From positions 186,001-250,000 of the forward strand of contig JAGPNK010000010.1 in the NCBI GenBank assembly GCA_020746835.1: a stretch of 64,000 bases of DNA, given 5' to 3'. A program made the translations under genes and the position numbers. Under the pieces are notes generated by a model. It saw nothing but the letters and a program-made list of their open reading frames with translations. It was not told the origin of the DNA and ran no database searches. Below, piece after piece: positions 1 to 12,006 of this stretch; positions within the stretch are counted from its first letter, which is position 1, and each line of letters begins with the position of its first letter. The stretch is from Stachybotrys elegans. Taxonomy: Eukaryota > Ascomycota > Sordariomycetes > Hypocreales > Stachybotryaceae.

Positions 1-213
1 CAGGCCTTGCAGAAGAAAACCAGCGAGGAAAAGAGTCAAATCACCGGCTTGAGCATCAGCCTGCTCGCGTCTGTTTTGGACATGGCCATTCCCGTCTCGA
101 CGCTGGGTTGGGTCAACATAGATGATGGCATTGTTGCCGGTATTATGGTTGTTACGACGTTCCTCACGTCTACGGGGGCATGGCAAAGGTGCGGGCAAAG
201 CGTTGGGGCTTAG
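1..213 (+). CDS. PEX11-like peroxisomal membrane protein, C-terminal fragment
   Basis: The reading frame is open from the window edge and ends in a stop at 213, so only about 70 C-terminal residues are visible. They contain two hydrophobic stretches around a short turn with a W-V-N-I-D-D-G-I motif, which resembles the C-terminal membrane region of PEX11-family peroxins (family knowledge). PEX11 proteins drive peroxisome elongation and division from the peroxisomal membrane. The identification rests on a short fragment, and another small multi-pass membrane protein is possible. The gene ends convergently with the Smr-domain gene on the other strand. Confidence 0.5.
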   Translation, partial: QALQKKTSEEKSQITGLSISLLASVLDMAIPVSTLGWVNIDDGIVAGIMVVTTFLTSTGAWQRCGQSVGA

Positions 214-533
214 AACAAGGCGTGGTTGTCGATATCGTTGCTTGCATAGGCACTGATTGTATAGATCGCCTGGAGTACTACATGCTGGACGGAATTGCTG
301 TCGCAGCACTGCATTCCCTGCAATCATTCATGTTCTTGAATTACTATATAACCATGGGTATGCCAACGTCTACCTATCTATATCATCATATGTCATGCTC
401 GTCATGCTCGTCATGCTCCTCATCAAGTATTCATCAGCCGTTGATATCCTTACATAAATCACGTCCAAACCAACCTGACCACTGTTTCAGTAAGCAAGCA
501 AAATATGACTACCATGGGCACGTGCCACCATCC
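214..533. other. Short convergent intergenic region with a 9-nt tandem repeat
   Basis: This lies between two convergent 3' ends. A unit close to TCATGCTCG is repeated about three times around 391-420. I see nothing else. Confidence 0.5.
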
Positions 534-2497
534 TCATCGACGCCCATTGACGACGAAGCGTCCTGTTTCAATCTGCATTCTCCACCCGTCTTGGAGGAGG
601 GCGGCAGCGACTGCCTGTCTCAGCTGAGACACGCCTCCTGCGCTGTGGCGCCCGAGACCCGTGACGACGGTGAAGGGCTGAGTCCGAGCCTCCCTAGTTC
701 TGTACTCACCCAGAGATTGCCACCACTCCTGAACTTTTTGACGAGCTATGCGTACGCCGTCGTGGACGTACACCCCGTGCAGGTCAATCGATCTCGAAGT
801 GCTCTGCTGCTCGACAAGGAGGTCGGCGGCTGTAGAGGTGGCTTGCTGGGCACGTCGTCCAAGCTCACGAGCTTGTTCCGAGTAGTACACAGCACCTTGT
901 CTGTACAGCGGGTTGGAACCTCCTCGCTTGAAGAGCTGCGAAGCAGACGCAGTGGCTTCACGACGAGCCTGGTTGTACTGGTTCGACATTTGCACCGCTT
1001 GGCTAAAGTCGCTGTACCTTGCGGGAGCTGTAGGAGAAACCGGAGACACGACTGGAGATTTCAGTTTCATGGCGGCTGTCTTGTTGGTGACGGCCGTTAA
1101 TGAATTGTCAATTTCGCCATGAGGCAAGGGAGTCAACCGGTAGCTCAGATCAAGCCTCTCCGTCCAGGGATGCTTGGCAAAGTGCTTGTTGAGCAGGGAG
1201 GCTAGGTCATCGGAAAATTGCCGTATCGGCCCGGCGACTTGCACAATTGTAGCCATGTACCGCTCTGGAACCAGGCGATACTTCTGAGCAAGTTCCTGTG
1301 CAAACTTTTTGCCTTCTTCGTCGTGTGTGTGTATGCCATGCTCTATGTACCGGTCGATGACTTCTGCTACCGTGGCGCCAGCAGAGCATTTTTTCCGGTA
1401 GTAGATTTCGGACACCTCATTATAGGATACATCCATTCTATCCGTGATAAAGGCTATATCGTCTTGGTCTAAAAGAATTCGTAAGACTAGTTTCAGGTTG
1501 GGTGGTGTTGAATGGCTTACGCTTTGACACTTTGGTGTCGTCATGAAGGTTTATATCGAGGGTAGGCGAAGTCGGCACGTCCGAGATGGATTTCTTGCCC
1601 TTGCCACCCCTCTTACCCTTCTTCTTGACCCGCGGAGCCTCATCCGGCTGAAAGAAGCCATCCAGGCCCTTTGTAAGCTGTCCTGTGGATTGAAGATATT
1701 GAACATTGAGCAGGTCGTCGAGGGCTGTCTGGAAGTCGCCATTGGCTTTCTTCAGAGCATGTTTAACGTCATATTCTTTGAGCTCGGCGAACAGGCCACG
1801 GAGCTGCACAATCTTACTCTCCTCACTGTCATTGTTGAACGTGGTGAGGCGAGGGAGCGACGGCCCTCCTACTACGGGAGATGTGCCTGTGCTGGACGGT
1901 TCGGTAACGTGCGTCTGGGATGTTTTCTGGCTCAGGCTGTCTGTGACGGCGCTGAAGGCGTCGTTCCCCGTATCTTCCATATCCTCCGCAGATGCAGACA
2001 GGCCGCTGGGATTGAACCCGGTGGCCTCCTCGACGGCGACATCCTGCGCCAATCCTTGCAGTATCGTGTATGCCGCATCATACTCGCTGTCCTTGTCAAG
2101 GTCATGATCATGCGCAATTGCAACAATCAGTGGCTCGTCCAGAAGCGGGGTAAACGCCGCCTGAGAAATGTTAGTTGGTGATACGTCAAGAGCAGTCGCG
2201 CGTGGTCGCCGGGTTCAGGGATTCTAAGCGCTGGCTCGCTCATGCGACAAAGCAACAAACTTGGGCTGATGTCTCAGTTCTGACGCCAGACTCAGGGCAC
2301 TTGTTCCAATATTTTTCGATGCCCTTGCCAGCCGTGTCATTTCCCTTCCACGCTCTTTGGACGACGACGACGACGAGGAGGAGGAGAAAGAAGAAGATCT
2401 TTATTAACCCCATGGGAGGGAGGAGAGAAAATGAGAGAGTTGTGACTTTTCTTACCACTAGCTTTTGAAGATTTCCAACTGCAACCTGGTCTGCCAT
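534..2497 (-). CDS. CUE-DUF1771-Smr protein, Cue2-type no-go mRNA decay nuclease candidate
   Basis: Exons on the minus strand are 2497-2456, 2160-1521 and 1468-534, giving 538 aa. The last intron (1520-1469, 52 nt) is clear. The first exon (14 codons) and its 295-nt intron are inferred from a CTAAC...CAG acceptor and continuity of the fold. Domains in order: an N-terminal CUE-like segment (about 14-60), a clear CUE helix bundle (about 130-165), a third UBA/CUE-like segment (about 229-270), a DUF1771 helical region (about 378-447) and a C-terminal Smr domain. The Smr domain has its IDLHG motif at about 455-459 and TGLGRHS at about 497-503, both hallmarks of active Smr nucleases. Yeast Cue2 combines CUE domains with Smr and cleaves mRNA on collided ribosomes. 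By analogy this protein would bind ubiquitinated stalled ribosomes in the cytoplasm. A basic KKKGKRGGKGKK patch lies before the third helical segment. Confidence 0.85.
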
Positions 2498-4047
2498 CTG
2501 GGCGTGGTTTCTCGTAATTTGTCCAAAAATATCACGGCTGAGTGGAAATTCGAGCTGAGCATGATCCAGTCTTGCTAGGGTCGGTACGGTACGGTACGGT
2601 TGCGCAGATTTCAAGAACGGCTGTTTTTGGGTTCCGTGCGACAAGAGCTGGCTTTGGATGTATGATCAAAATGCATGACTCTTATCTGGGACATGATGCA
2701 ACAGACTCATGATTGATGACCACTGGCCTTAGTGTCGATGAAGCCGATTGACAGTCAAGAGTCACAGATCGACCCCATCAAGGTCACGTGCGCCGATGAT
2801 AGAATGGAGTTGTTGGTTCCCGTCAGGATGCAACCTTCGGGATAAATCCCCCAAACCCGAATTCCTTATCGATGACCCCTGTCAGTACGTACCTTCGCAA
2901 TATATTAGTACTTGCAGCGCGAAGAGGAGGTCGCCGACGTCGATCAGTTTGCAGCAGGGGTGCCATAGAGACGCAGGGCGCCCAATTCGACCTGTCAGTC
3001 ATACTTAGGCCTCAGCATCACAACATCATCATAGCACACGGGCGGAGAATGAACGAGACACGGTGTACGACAGAGCCAAGGGCGCTCTATGTAGCTTTGA
3101 GTGGGATCGGCACAGCGCTTAAGGGAAACAAGCTACAGCGTAATGCAGCCTAGCCGTTGTTCGTCAGTGGTTTGGCCAAGACTCTCGCTGGTTGTGTGGC
3201 GTTGGTTCTATCCGTCCCGCATGTCGTATTGTACCAACCTTAATCAAAGACCAAGCATGGGAGGTGTTTGGTCTCCTCCATCCGTGCCGCTCGAGGCCGG
3301 CATTTGGACATCAAACTCCCCGCACCCATGCCTACCCATGCCTGGCCTTGCATCTCTGGCCATTCTCAACTGCCAATACTAAAGCGGCTTTCCTCGAGAA
3401 TGGTGGAGCGGTATCCGAATCAAGCTTAGAGACTGGCTGGACGCCAGCTGAAAGCCATATCGAGCCTCGACTGCAACACAATATCCACTTCAGCCAACAA
3501 CCCTGTCGTGAATGATCTGCAAGTTCTGCCAATTAGCTTCAGCTCTCCCGTGCAACGCAAGCTTCAAAAGGAGTAATTCCGTCGGGCATGACTGCGTGAA
3601 CAGGCTAGCTTCAGCGACCTGGAAGGCGGATTTGAAAGTCTGGTTCTCAAGCCCCAATCCTTGTGATGTGCAGCAAAGATAAGAGCTTAATTTCCCAGGA
3701 AGCTCCGGAGCAATGTAACTGACTGAGACAGTCGGGTCTCTTGCCATACACCCACCACACGGGCCGTTTTTCTACCTTTGTTTGCCCAGGCGGACCCGAC
3801 TGTGGCGAATAGGAGATGGAATGGTCAACGTTGCAGGTGACATGTGCGTGGATGCTTGTATGCGAGTCCCGTCCTTCCGGCGTCCATCCTTGTGGCCACC
3901 TCCGCACGGGAGAAAAAGTTGACGAGGTACCGAGTAGGCATCTGGTAGATAAGCCGACACCCCCAAGGTGCTTGTTAGCTTTTCTTCCTTTTCCTTTACT
4001 GGTCTTTGATTCCTCTTGCTCCAAGCCCAGTTCGACACTTCGAGACC
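2498..4047. other. Divergent intergenic region between the Smr and SLATT genes
   Basis: This is a shared upstream region of about 1.5 kb. A GGTAC pentamer is repeated about four times near 2581-2600. Small ORFs here have no recognisable features, and I see no gene. Confidence 0.5.
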
Positions 4048-4902
4048 ATGGCTACACTCCTTCGACGCGATGGCTTCCTCGGGAAATGGGTCCGAACATT
4101 CGTCTCTCCTTATGACGAGGAGCAAGGGTATCCAGCACCCGGGACAGATGGAGGTGTGGCAGCTGGCAGTGAGAAGCCCTTGAACGTGGCCACTACCTCC
4201 GAGGGAGCCCTTATACCGCAGCGTGATAAGCTTCTCGTCTTTCGCGCCCTCACCGGAATCGACACGGTACCGGCCCTTACGCGCGCCGGCCACTCGAGGC
4301 GACTGGCTCCCAATCGGGGCATCTACAACAGAGTTGTGAGGGCGGAGCAGCAATGTGGAATGTCGTACCACATCACTAGCACTCTTATCAACGTCTGCCT
4401 CGGGACTCAGATTGTCGTTGCGGCCATCTTGACAGCTCTTGGTGCTGCGGATGGCCCTCACACGGCCGTCACAGCTTTCGGCGCCATCAATACCATTATT
4501 GCCGGCATCCTGACCTACGTCAAAGGCTCCGGGCTACCCGACCGACTCAAACACCACAAGGAGGAGTGGAAGAGAATCCGCGAGCACATCGAGCAGCGGG
4601 AGCGAGAGTTTTGTCTCGCAGACTGTCCACTCGATGCGTACGAGGAAGTCCAGATTGTCGAGGAGATGTATAGGAGTGTCAAGGCAAGGCTAGAAGCCGG
4701 CCAGAACCCCTCTAACTCAGGTGGTACAACGGTGACAAGCCCTTCCGAGGCAGCGCCCGGGATCATGCGATCCAGGTCTGTCCTGAGCCCGACCAACTCG
4801 ACGGTAATGCGCCCTCACCCAAGGCCGGAATCGAGGCCGGATCACGCCAGCATCGTTCCTCGATCCGATACCAAGTCTACCCACGACGTGATTGGCCCTT
4901 GA
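4048..4902 (+). CDS. Fungal SLATT-domain two-transmembrane protein
   Basis: A single-exon 284-aa protein; the ATG at 4048 has a good ACC context. After an approximately 95-residue soluble N-terminus comes the conserved core: a short G-I-Y-N-R-V segment, a first transmembrane helix at about 110-132, a second at about 138-160, and a charged amphipathic helix (about 165-188) rich in K/E/R. The tail is Ser/Pro/Thr-rich and probably disordered. This arrangement matches the fungal SLATT family (SMODS and SLOG-associating two-TM effector). Prokaryotic members are predicted membrane effectors of nucleotide-signalling immune systems. The function in fungi is unknown, and I infer only a membrane protein with a cytosolic helical domain. 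Its neighbours (Cue2-like and NPC1-like) give no functional link. Confidence 0.8.
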   Translation: MATLLRRDGFLGKWVRTFVSPYDEEQGYPAPGTDGGVAAGSEKPLNVATTSEGALIPQRDKLLVFRALTGIDTVPALTRAGHSRRLAPNRGIYNRVVRAEQQCGMSYHITSTLINVCLGTQIVVAAILTALGAADGPHTAVTAFGAINTIIAGILTYVKGSGLPDRLKHHKEEWKRIREHIEQREREFCLADCPLDAYEEVQIVEEMYRSVKARLEAGQNPSNSGGTTVTSPSEAAPGIMRSRSVLSPTNSTVMRPHPRPESRPDHASIVPRSDTKSTHDVIGP

Positions 4903-5637
4903 TAGCTATTTTGGACAATCTGATGGCAGGGTGAAGCGAAAGTAAAACGATACCACGGAGTTGATGGCATAGGGACAATGTTGGGCGTCATCGGCTAGTC
5001 CATGACAGCTTGGATCTTGGCCGCCAGCCATGGAATCCAAGGGTCTGTCTCATGGAATGCCTGGTGAAGCCATGGACTCTCCTTGAGTTTGGTTCTGAAT
5101 TGTATTTTGCCGGGTTTTAATTGGGAAGATTTGGGCGCGACGTGATCCCAGGGAAGGTGTTGTGGTGCTGTGTTTGCATATTCTCAATGCTCTTATCAAA
5201 ATATTGTCTCACGTGTCTCCGTGTCCATGAAGACGATGCATCCTAATCGGGAACTACGCGATATTCCGGAAGGGGATAACCCGTCTCCGGTAGCGTCCAG
5301 CGGAAGCTTGTGGTGGTATGCTGTGGGTTAAAGTGGAGACTAAGCTCTCTCCAAGGCTGGCCCACAACGACGTAGTGTGCCTGGGGGAATGATGCTTGTC
5401 ATGCGTGTCGTGCAACCAATCCACCTACCTGCCTACCTGCCTCCCCATCACCTCACTTCAAACACCCCACAGTCAACTTCAACCATCATCACAACCCGCG
5501 GCCGAAGCGGATTCCACAACCGATCCATCGAGCGCGCGCTTCTCGTTCGTAACGCCCGACTCTCGAAACACCGTACCGACAAACCCATTGCCGTGTGCAG
5601 CTTGTCCGTCCTGGCCCAACGGCCGACTACCGGACAG
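4903..5637. other. Intergenic region upstream of the NPC1 homologue
   Basis: This holds the 3' flank of the SLATT gene and the likely promoter and 5' UTR of the next gene. The last 250 nt are rich in C/A/T with ACCTACCTGCCT repeats near 5428. No further gene is seen. Confidence 0.5.
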
Positions 5638-8600
5638 ATGCGTCATCGACTTGCGCTTCTGTTTGGGGCGACAGCCGTCCTAGGCGCAGGCTGGAGCAGC
5701 GCCCAAGGCTTCACCCCCAAGCATGAGGCCGGTCGCTGTGCTTTCCGTGGCCATTGCGGAAAGCTAGGATTCTTCGGAAAGGAGCTGCCTTGCGTGGACA
5801 ATGGCTTGGCTGAGGACCCCGATGCCGAGCTTCGAAAGGAGCTGGTCGACCTCTGCGGCGATAAATGGAGCGAGGGACCCGTCTGTTGTACTATGGAGCA
5901 GGTAATAAGTCCCGGCCTCGGCATGCCGTAGTGCAATACTGACGATACAGTAGGTTCAAGCACTCAAGGACAATCTGGGCACTCCCAGCACGCTCATCGG
6001 TTCCTGCCCGGCATGCAAGGATAACTTCTTCAACATGTTTTGCACCTTCACGTGCTCCCCTGACCAGTCGCTATTCGTCAACGTTCTCGATGCTGCCAAA
6101 AAGGGCACCAAACAGCTGGTTACGGAGCTGGACCAGCTCATCTCCACCGAATACGGCTCCGGTCTCTACGATAGCTGCAAGGAGGTCAAGTTCGGCGGAG
6201 CCAACAGCAAAGCCATGGACTTGATTGGAGGCGGCGCCAAGAACTACCACGAGATGCTCAAGTTTCTGGGAGATAAGAAGCCGCTCGTGGGATCGCCCTT
6301 CCAAATCAATTTTCCCGACAACTCTACCGATCCCACCATGGGCCCGCTGAATATGAAGCCGAAGAAATGCAACGACGAGGACCCCAACTACCGCTGTGTC
6401 TGCGTGGATTGCCCGGAAGTCTGCCCTGAGCTTCCGCCCGTCAAGGAAGCGGATGGTGGCAGGTCTTGTCGAGTTGGCGTTCTGCCATGCTTGTCCTTTG
6501 CGTCCATCCTCACCTACTCTGTCCTCCTCTTTACCTTCTGCGCCTACCTCATGGGTATTAAGGCTTGGAGGGGATATGCGCAGCGACGCGTCGAACGAAC
6601 TAGGCTCCTCCACGAGTCCTCCATCAGCGATGACGAGGACGATGAAGGCGGCCCTGTTCAGACAATGGCTATGCGCGGACGCCCAGTGAACCGCTACTGG
6701 CTGAATGACAAGTGCGACAAGGTCTTCTACAACCTCGGACATATTGCGGCTCGCTTCCCCGGTCCCACGATTGGTCTGAGCCTTTTGATTGTTGCCGTCT
6801 TGAGTGCCGGTTGGTTCCGATTCGACTTGGAAAAGGAACCTGCACGTCTTTGGGTTAGCCCATCGTCCGCCGCCGCCAAGGAGAAGGCATACTTTGATGA
6901 AAACTTTGGTCCCTTCTACCGCGCAGAGAAGATTTTCCTTGTCAATGACACGAGCCCGGCCGGCCGGGGGCCTGTTCTGAGTTATGAGACGCTCAAATGG
7001 TGGATGGACGTGGAGAAGAGCGTCGAGAAGCTGGAGAGTTCCACGTATGGCAAATACCTCAGCGACGTCTGCTTCAAGCCAGCAAACGATGCCTGCGTAG
7101 TCCAGTCCGTCACTGCATACTGGTATTCCAAGGGTGGTCTGGATCCTGACTTTTGGGAAGACGATCTGCGCGACTGCATCAAGTCCCCCGTCGACTGCCG
7201 GCCCGAGTTTGGTCAGCCTATCGATCCGGCCATGGTGCTTGGCGGTTATGATGAGGATCCTCTGGATGCTTCGGCGCTTACTGTCACTTGGGTCGTGAAC
7301 AATGCCATGGAGGGATCGGGCTCACTTGCACGCGCCATTGATTGGGAGAATGCACTCCGCGACCGCCTTCTCGAGGTTCAGCAGGAAGCTGCAGACCGGG
7401 GCCTTCGCCTGTCCTTCAACACTGAAATCAGCTTGGAGCAGGAGCTGAACAAGTCCACCAACACCGACGCCAAAATCATTGTGATCAGTTATATTGTCAT
7501 GTTCATCTATGCATGCATGGCGCTGGGCACCCCGTTCAAGCACGCCTTTAGAAATCCCGCGTTGCTGCTCGTCGAGTCCAAGGTGACGCTTGGTCTCGTT
7601 GGCATCATCATCGTCCTCATGTCCATCGCTGCCTCGATCGGATTCTTCTCGTGGGTTGGTCTCAAGGCCACTCTGATCATTGCTGAGGTCATACCCTTTA
7701 TTGTCCTCGCCGTCGGCGTTGACAACATCTTCCTCATCGTCCATGAGCTTGAGCGAGTCAACGTAAGTTGCCCCGACCAGATGGTAGAGGAGCGTGTCGC
7801 AAGGGCTGTCGGACGAATGGGTCCTTCCATCTTGTTCTCGGCTCTCACTGAGACAGTTGCCTTTGCTCTCGGCACGGCCGTCGGTATGCCGGCAGTTCGA
7901 AATTTTGCCGCCTACGCGGCCGGTGCTGTTCTCGTCAACGCACTCCTCCAGATGACCATGTTCGTCTCTTTCTTGTCGCTCAACCAAATGCGCGTCGAAG
8001 ACCATAGGTGCGAGTTGTGGCCATGGTGGCAGATCACCAAGGCCCGAATCCACCTCAACGGATCCAACGGGTACATCGCGGGAGGCCGTCCGTCTGATAT
8101 TGATGAGGAGAGCTTTTTGCAGGTCTTTATCAAGAACACATACGCACCATCTCTTCTCAAGAAGCAAGTCAAGCGGGCTGTTGTCGTCTTCTTCCTCGGC
8201 CTCTTCGCTGCCGGTGTCGCCCTGCTCCCCGAGATTGAGCTTGGACTGGACCAGCGAGTGGCCATCCCCGATGGATCCTACCTCATTCCATACTTCAACG
8301 ATCTCTATGATTACCTGGAAATTGGCCCCCCAGTTTACTTTGTCACACGAGATGTGGACGTGTCGAGCCGCCATGAGCAGCAGGAAGTATGCGGGCGATT
8401 CACCACGTGCGAGTCGCTATCCCTGACAAACACTCTTGAGCTTGAGCGGCAAAGACCCGACGTCTCTTATATTTCTTCTCCCACTGCTAGTTGGATTGAT
8501 GATTTCTTCATGTGGCTGAACCCCATCTACGAAAACTGCTGCAAAGAGCATGGCTCGACTTGCTTTGCCGACAGGACTCCTGAGTGGAATACCACACTGT

Positions 8601-9520
8601 ACGGCATGCCCGAGAAGGATGAGTTTGTCCATTACCTCGACAAGTTCCTCACCACTCCTGCCGACGACGAATGCCCCCTGGGTGGTCAGTCTGCCTATGG
8701 TACGGCCGTCAGCATGGACGAGAGCGGTAAAGGCGTCAAGGCGAGTCATTTCAGAACTGCCCACACACCACTGCGTGGTCAGGACGAGTTCATCAAGGCA
8801 TACTCTGCTGCCCGTCGAATTGCAGCCGACATCAGCGAGAGGACTGGAGCCGATGTGTTCCCCTACAGTGTCTTTTACATCTTCTTCGACCAGTACCTGA
8901 GCATTGTGCCACTTACGGCTGGTCTGCTGTCCGCAGCGGTGGGCATCATCTTTGTCATTGCATCTATCCTTCTCGGATCAGCGTTGACGGCGGCTGTTGT
9001 GGCTCTGACGGTCATCATGAGCGTTGTTGACATTATGGGTGCCATGGCCGTGTTCAATGTGTCACTCAACGCAGTGTCACTGGTGAACCTCATCATCTGC
9101 GTGGGTATCTCGGTGGAGTTCTGCGCTCACATTGCTCGCGCCTTTATGTTCCCTTCTCGAACAGTCATGGAGAGCAACAACAACACATTCCGCGGTCGTG
9201 ACGCTCGAGCATGGACTGCCCTGGTCAATGTGGGCGGATCTGTGTTCTCAGGCATCACGATCACCAAGCTCTTGGGTGTCAGTGTTCTCGCGTTTACCCG
9301 ATCCAAGATCTTTGAGATCTACTACTTCCGTGTTTGGTTATCTCTTGTCATCTTTGCTGCCCTGCATGCCCTGGTATTCCTGCCTGTCGCCTTGAGCATT
9401 GCTGGTGGCGAAGGTTACGTTGACCCTGAAAGTGAGGGAACAGCCGCCCAAGACCTGACGGATAGGAGATGGCGAGCCATCCGAATCAACGACAACAGTG
9501 ATTCGGAAGACGATGCCTGA
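5638..9520 (+). CDS. ncr1: NPC1/Ncr1-type sterol transporter
   Basis: Exons are 5638-5901 and 5954-9520, with a 52-nt intron, giving 1276 aa, the usual NPC1 length. A signal peptide (about 1-22) leads into the Cys-rich N-terminal sterol-binding domain, including the GSCPACKDNFFN and CTFTCSP segments typical of NPC1. A transmembrane segment follows near the end of this domain, then a luminal loop. A five-helix sterol-sensing domain lies around residues 590-775, followed by a second Cys-containing luminal domain and a C-terminal RND-like helix bundle. The tail is acidic (SDSEDDA). Family role: it moves sterols and possibly sphingolipids from the vacuole/lysosome lumen into the limiting membrane, receiving sterol from NPC2. 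The frame is intact and no key segment is missing. Confidence 0.97.
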
Positions 9521-10128
9521 GAGGACATCGGTGCTGCTCACATGGCCGAGCTTGGCTGTGTTACATTCTGATGGAGTTAGAGGTCTCCTCACGGTTTTTT
9601 TATTTATTTATGATATAAACACGGTGCCAAGGCGCATGGTTTACTTGGATATTTTCCTAGCTTCCGGTCAGACTGCCGAGAGATTGAAATAGTGTATACA
9701 TTATCAGTGCATTTTCAGTATAACCCCGTTCCTTCGGATACACACATTACAATAGAGACAGACTACATCTTTCTGTTTCACAAAAAGAACAAACAAGAGC
9801 CAATGGGCCTGCAATTAATTGGATAGGACGACTTGTATCCGCTCCCGGACTGTTGGACGAGAGCTATTTTGGCTACCTCGACGAATTGTTGAATGTGCGT
9901 TATGCTATTCATTGTCACCAGTTGGCAGGTGCCAGCAGCTATCCGTAACCCTACCATTTTGGTCGTTTTCGCACAAACAACCACTAAGGCAGTCACGCCC
10001 ACGGTGCCTACTTCCTCTTTTCTCTCACACGAACTTTCTTTTTCGCAGCCTCACGCAGAGGAATCTCGCGACCTCAAGTGAGCACCAACCCATCCGAGTT
10101 TTCTGAGATGACTGGAGTTTAACTATTC
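9521..10128. other. Intergenic region between the NPC1 and YTH genes
   Basis: An AT-rich 3' flank (TTTTTTTATTTATTTATGATATAAA near 9595-9620) is followed by the upstream region of the next gene. Nothing else is supported. Confidence 0.5.
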
Positions 10129-12006
10129 ATGGTTCACGTTATTCTTCTTGTTATCGCATTCCATTCAGGTATGGGCAATCAACAGGTATCTTTCAAGACG
10201 ACCCAGACGGAGCTGCACACAGTCATACCCTTCATAGATGCTGCTCGACCTCGAGAGATTTGTGTGTCGAGCGACGAGAAAGCGATGGATCCTCAAACTC
10301 CATCCAAGAGCAGTACTCCCAAGAAGAGCACTGACAACGAAAATCACTGCCGGGAACACAAGCCTATATCCATGGCAAACAAGATGGTTACTACAAACAT
10401 CGAAGGCGACCCAGACGCTTCAAACCCCAGGCTCACACTCCAGCAAACATCCGGTCAAGGTGAGCTGGGGGCTAACAATCAGCAGAACATGGCGGCTCCG
10501 GCTGAACAGAAGCAATCCGTTGAAACAGATGCAAACGTTGGGACCCCGTTTGTAATAGAATCCCCCGACATCTACGAGGCCGCCATCGCTGCCCTCGATA
10601 GTAAAGACTATCAGCCTAGCGCACCAGGGCCTGTGAGTCCCAAGAAAGAAACAAAACCAGCACAGCGTGACGTCGCCGTGTTGCCTGCCAGAGCACCCTC
10701 CGACGCTGTCAAGTTCTCACAGAAGCCATCCCCGAAACAATACCGCAACAAAAGGCTCGCTATGACTCCATCTGAGAGGCGGCCGCCTCCCAGAAAGCCA
10801 ACGCTGAATGATCTCATGAAGGAAGATAAAGATCTCCGAGACTGGCTTGAACACACTCGATTCTTTGATACGGAATACCGCCGAAACGTACTGGACAAGA
10901 CCCGAAAGCTGGAGGTCATCAATAAGGAACGCGCGAAGCTCATCTCAGAAATACAGGGCTCGCCGATGATGTTCCAGAGGGAGACAGGTTCTGTGGACTT
11001 AATCTGCTCACCAGGCAGCCCCTTCAACGCCCCAGCGTCATCGGAAATCTCCGATCGGCGTAAACGCCTCGCCAGCCCGGGGTTAGATGGTCATCACCAC
11101 AAGGCTCCACGAAGAGATGGACCGCCCTGGTATCGAGATGAAATACCAGACCTTTTTCAGGACAGAGCCAGGTCTCGCTCTCAGTCTCAGATCCGTGGGT
11201 ATCATCACGAAGGTTCTCGATATGAGCGTAGTCTCTCGCCTTTCCGTGGGAGATCCCCTCCCCAGTACCGGGAGTCCAAAGCCTACAAGCATTCCATTGG
11301 GTTAGGCTTTGACTACCACATGTCGGGAGGGCCTCGAGTGCCACGAGTGCCACGAGGCCCGCGAGGGCCCAATGTTAGGCCTCGACCTCCATTAGAGCTA
11401 ACATCAAGCGAGAGTAAGCCTGCCTGTTACCAATGCCTGTCGCCTCGCATTATCATGCTCACATGTTTTAGACATTCGCTTCTTTCTGATGAAGTCTAAC
11501 TCCATGGACCATGTCGTCTTCTCAAAATCTCACGTAAGTGGCTCGGAACTTCTTCTGTGGTTTTTCTAATTGCTCTACAGGGGATTTGGAGTACTACAGA
11601 TTGTCACAACACACTCCTGCGTGACATTTTCGAGTCGTCCACCAGAGTCATTCTCTTCTTCTCGGTGAATAGGTCCAAGTCGTTCCAGGGCTATGTAAGT
11701 GCCTTCTTCAGCTTTGCAGATGATCCCAGCCATCTGCCACAGTAAATGCTAACGCAGCCTCAGGCGAGGATGGCTTCCCCTCCCGAGTCTGCAATGAAGA
11801 AGCCTGAGTGGATGCAGAGCGCGAAATATCATCACAAAGGCGACGCTTTTCGCATTGACTGGATCAACAAGAAAAGCACCCACTTCTCTCGAGTGCATCA
11901 CATCACGAACCCTCTCGCCGAGAATAAACCCGTCTACATTGGGTTTAACCTTCAGGAGTACCCGGCAGAATGTGGCCATGAGATGATGAGGGTCATGGAT
12001 GAGTGA
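10129..12006 (+). CDS. YTH-domain RNA reader of the YTHDC1 type
   Basis: Exons are 10129-11413, 11472-11533, 11581-11694 and 11764-12006 (introns 58, 47 and 69 nt), giving 567 aa from the first ATG. The start is uncertain: ATGs at 10171 and 10285 are alternatives. The first 430 residues are low-complexity and polar, with a coiled segment (about 230-275) and an R/S/P/G-rich stretch (about 320-415). The YTH domain fills the C-terminus and only becomes visible after splicing: an F-F-L-M-K-S-N entry strand, G-I-W-S-T, F-S-V-N-R-S-K-S-F-Q-G-Y, and F-R-I-D-W. The Trp of GIWST (about 452) and a Trp at about 503 sit where the m6A aromatic cage lies in YTHDC1. The inferred role is a nuclear reader of N6-methyladenosine in mRNA, affecting splicing, decay or polyadenylation. 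The overall order resembles YTHDC1/Mmi1-like proteins more than YTHDF. Confidence 0.88.

Noticed and set aside
180..1100. 306-codon open frame on the plus strand
   Set aside because: Mostly antisense to the Smr domain exon; the remainder is random sequence.
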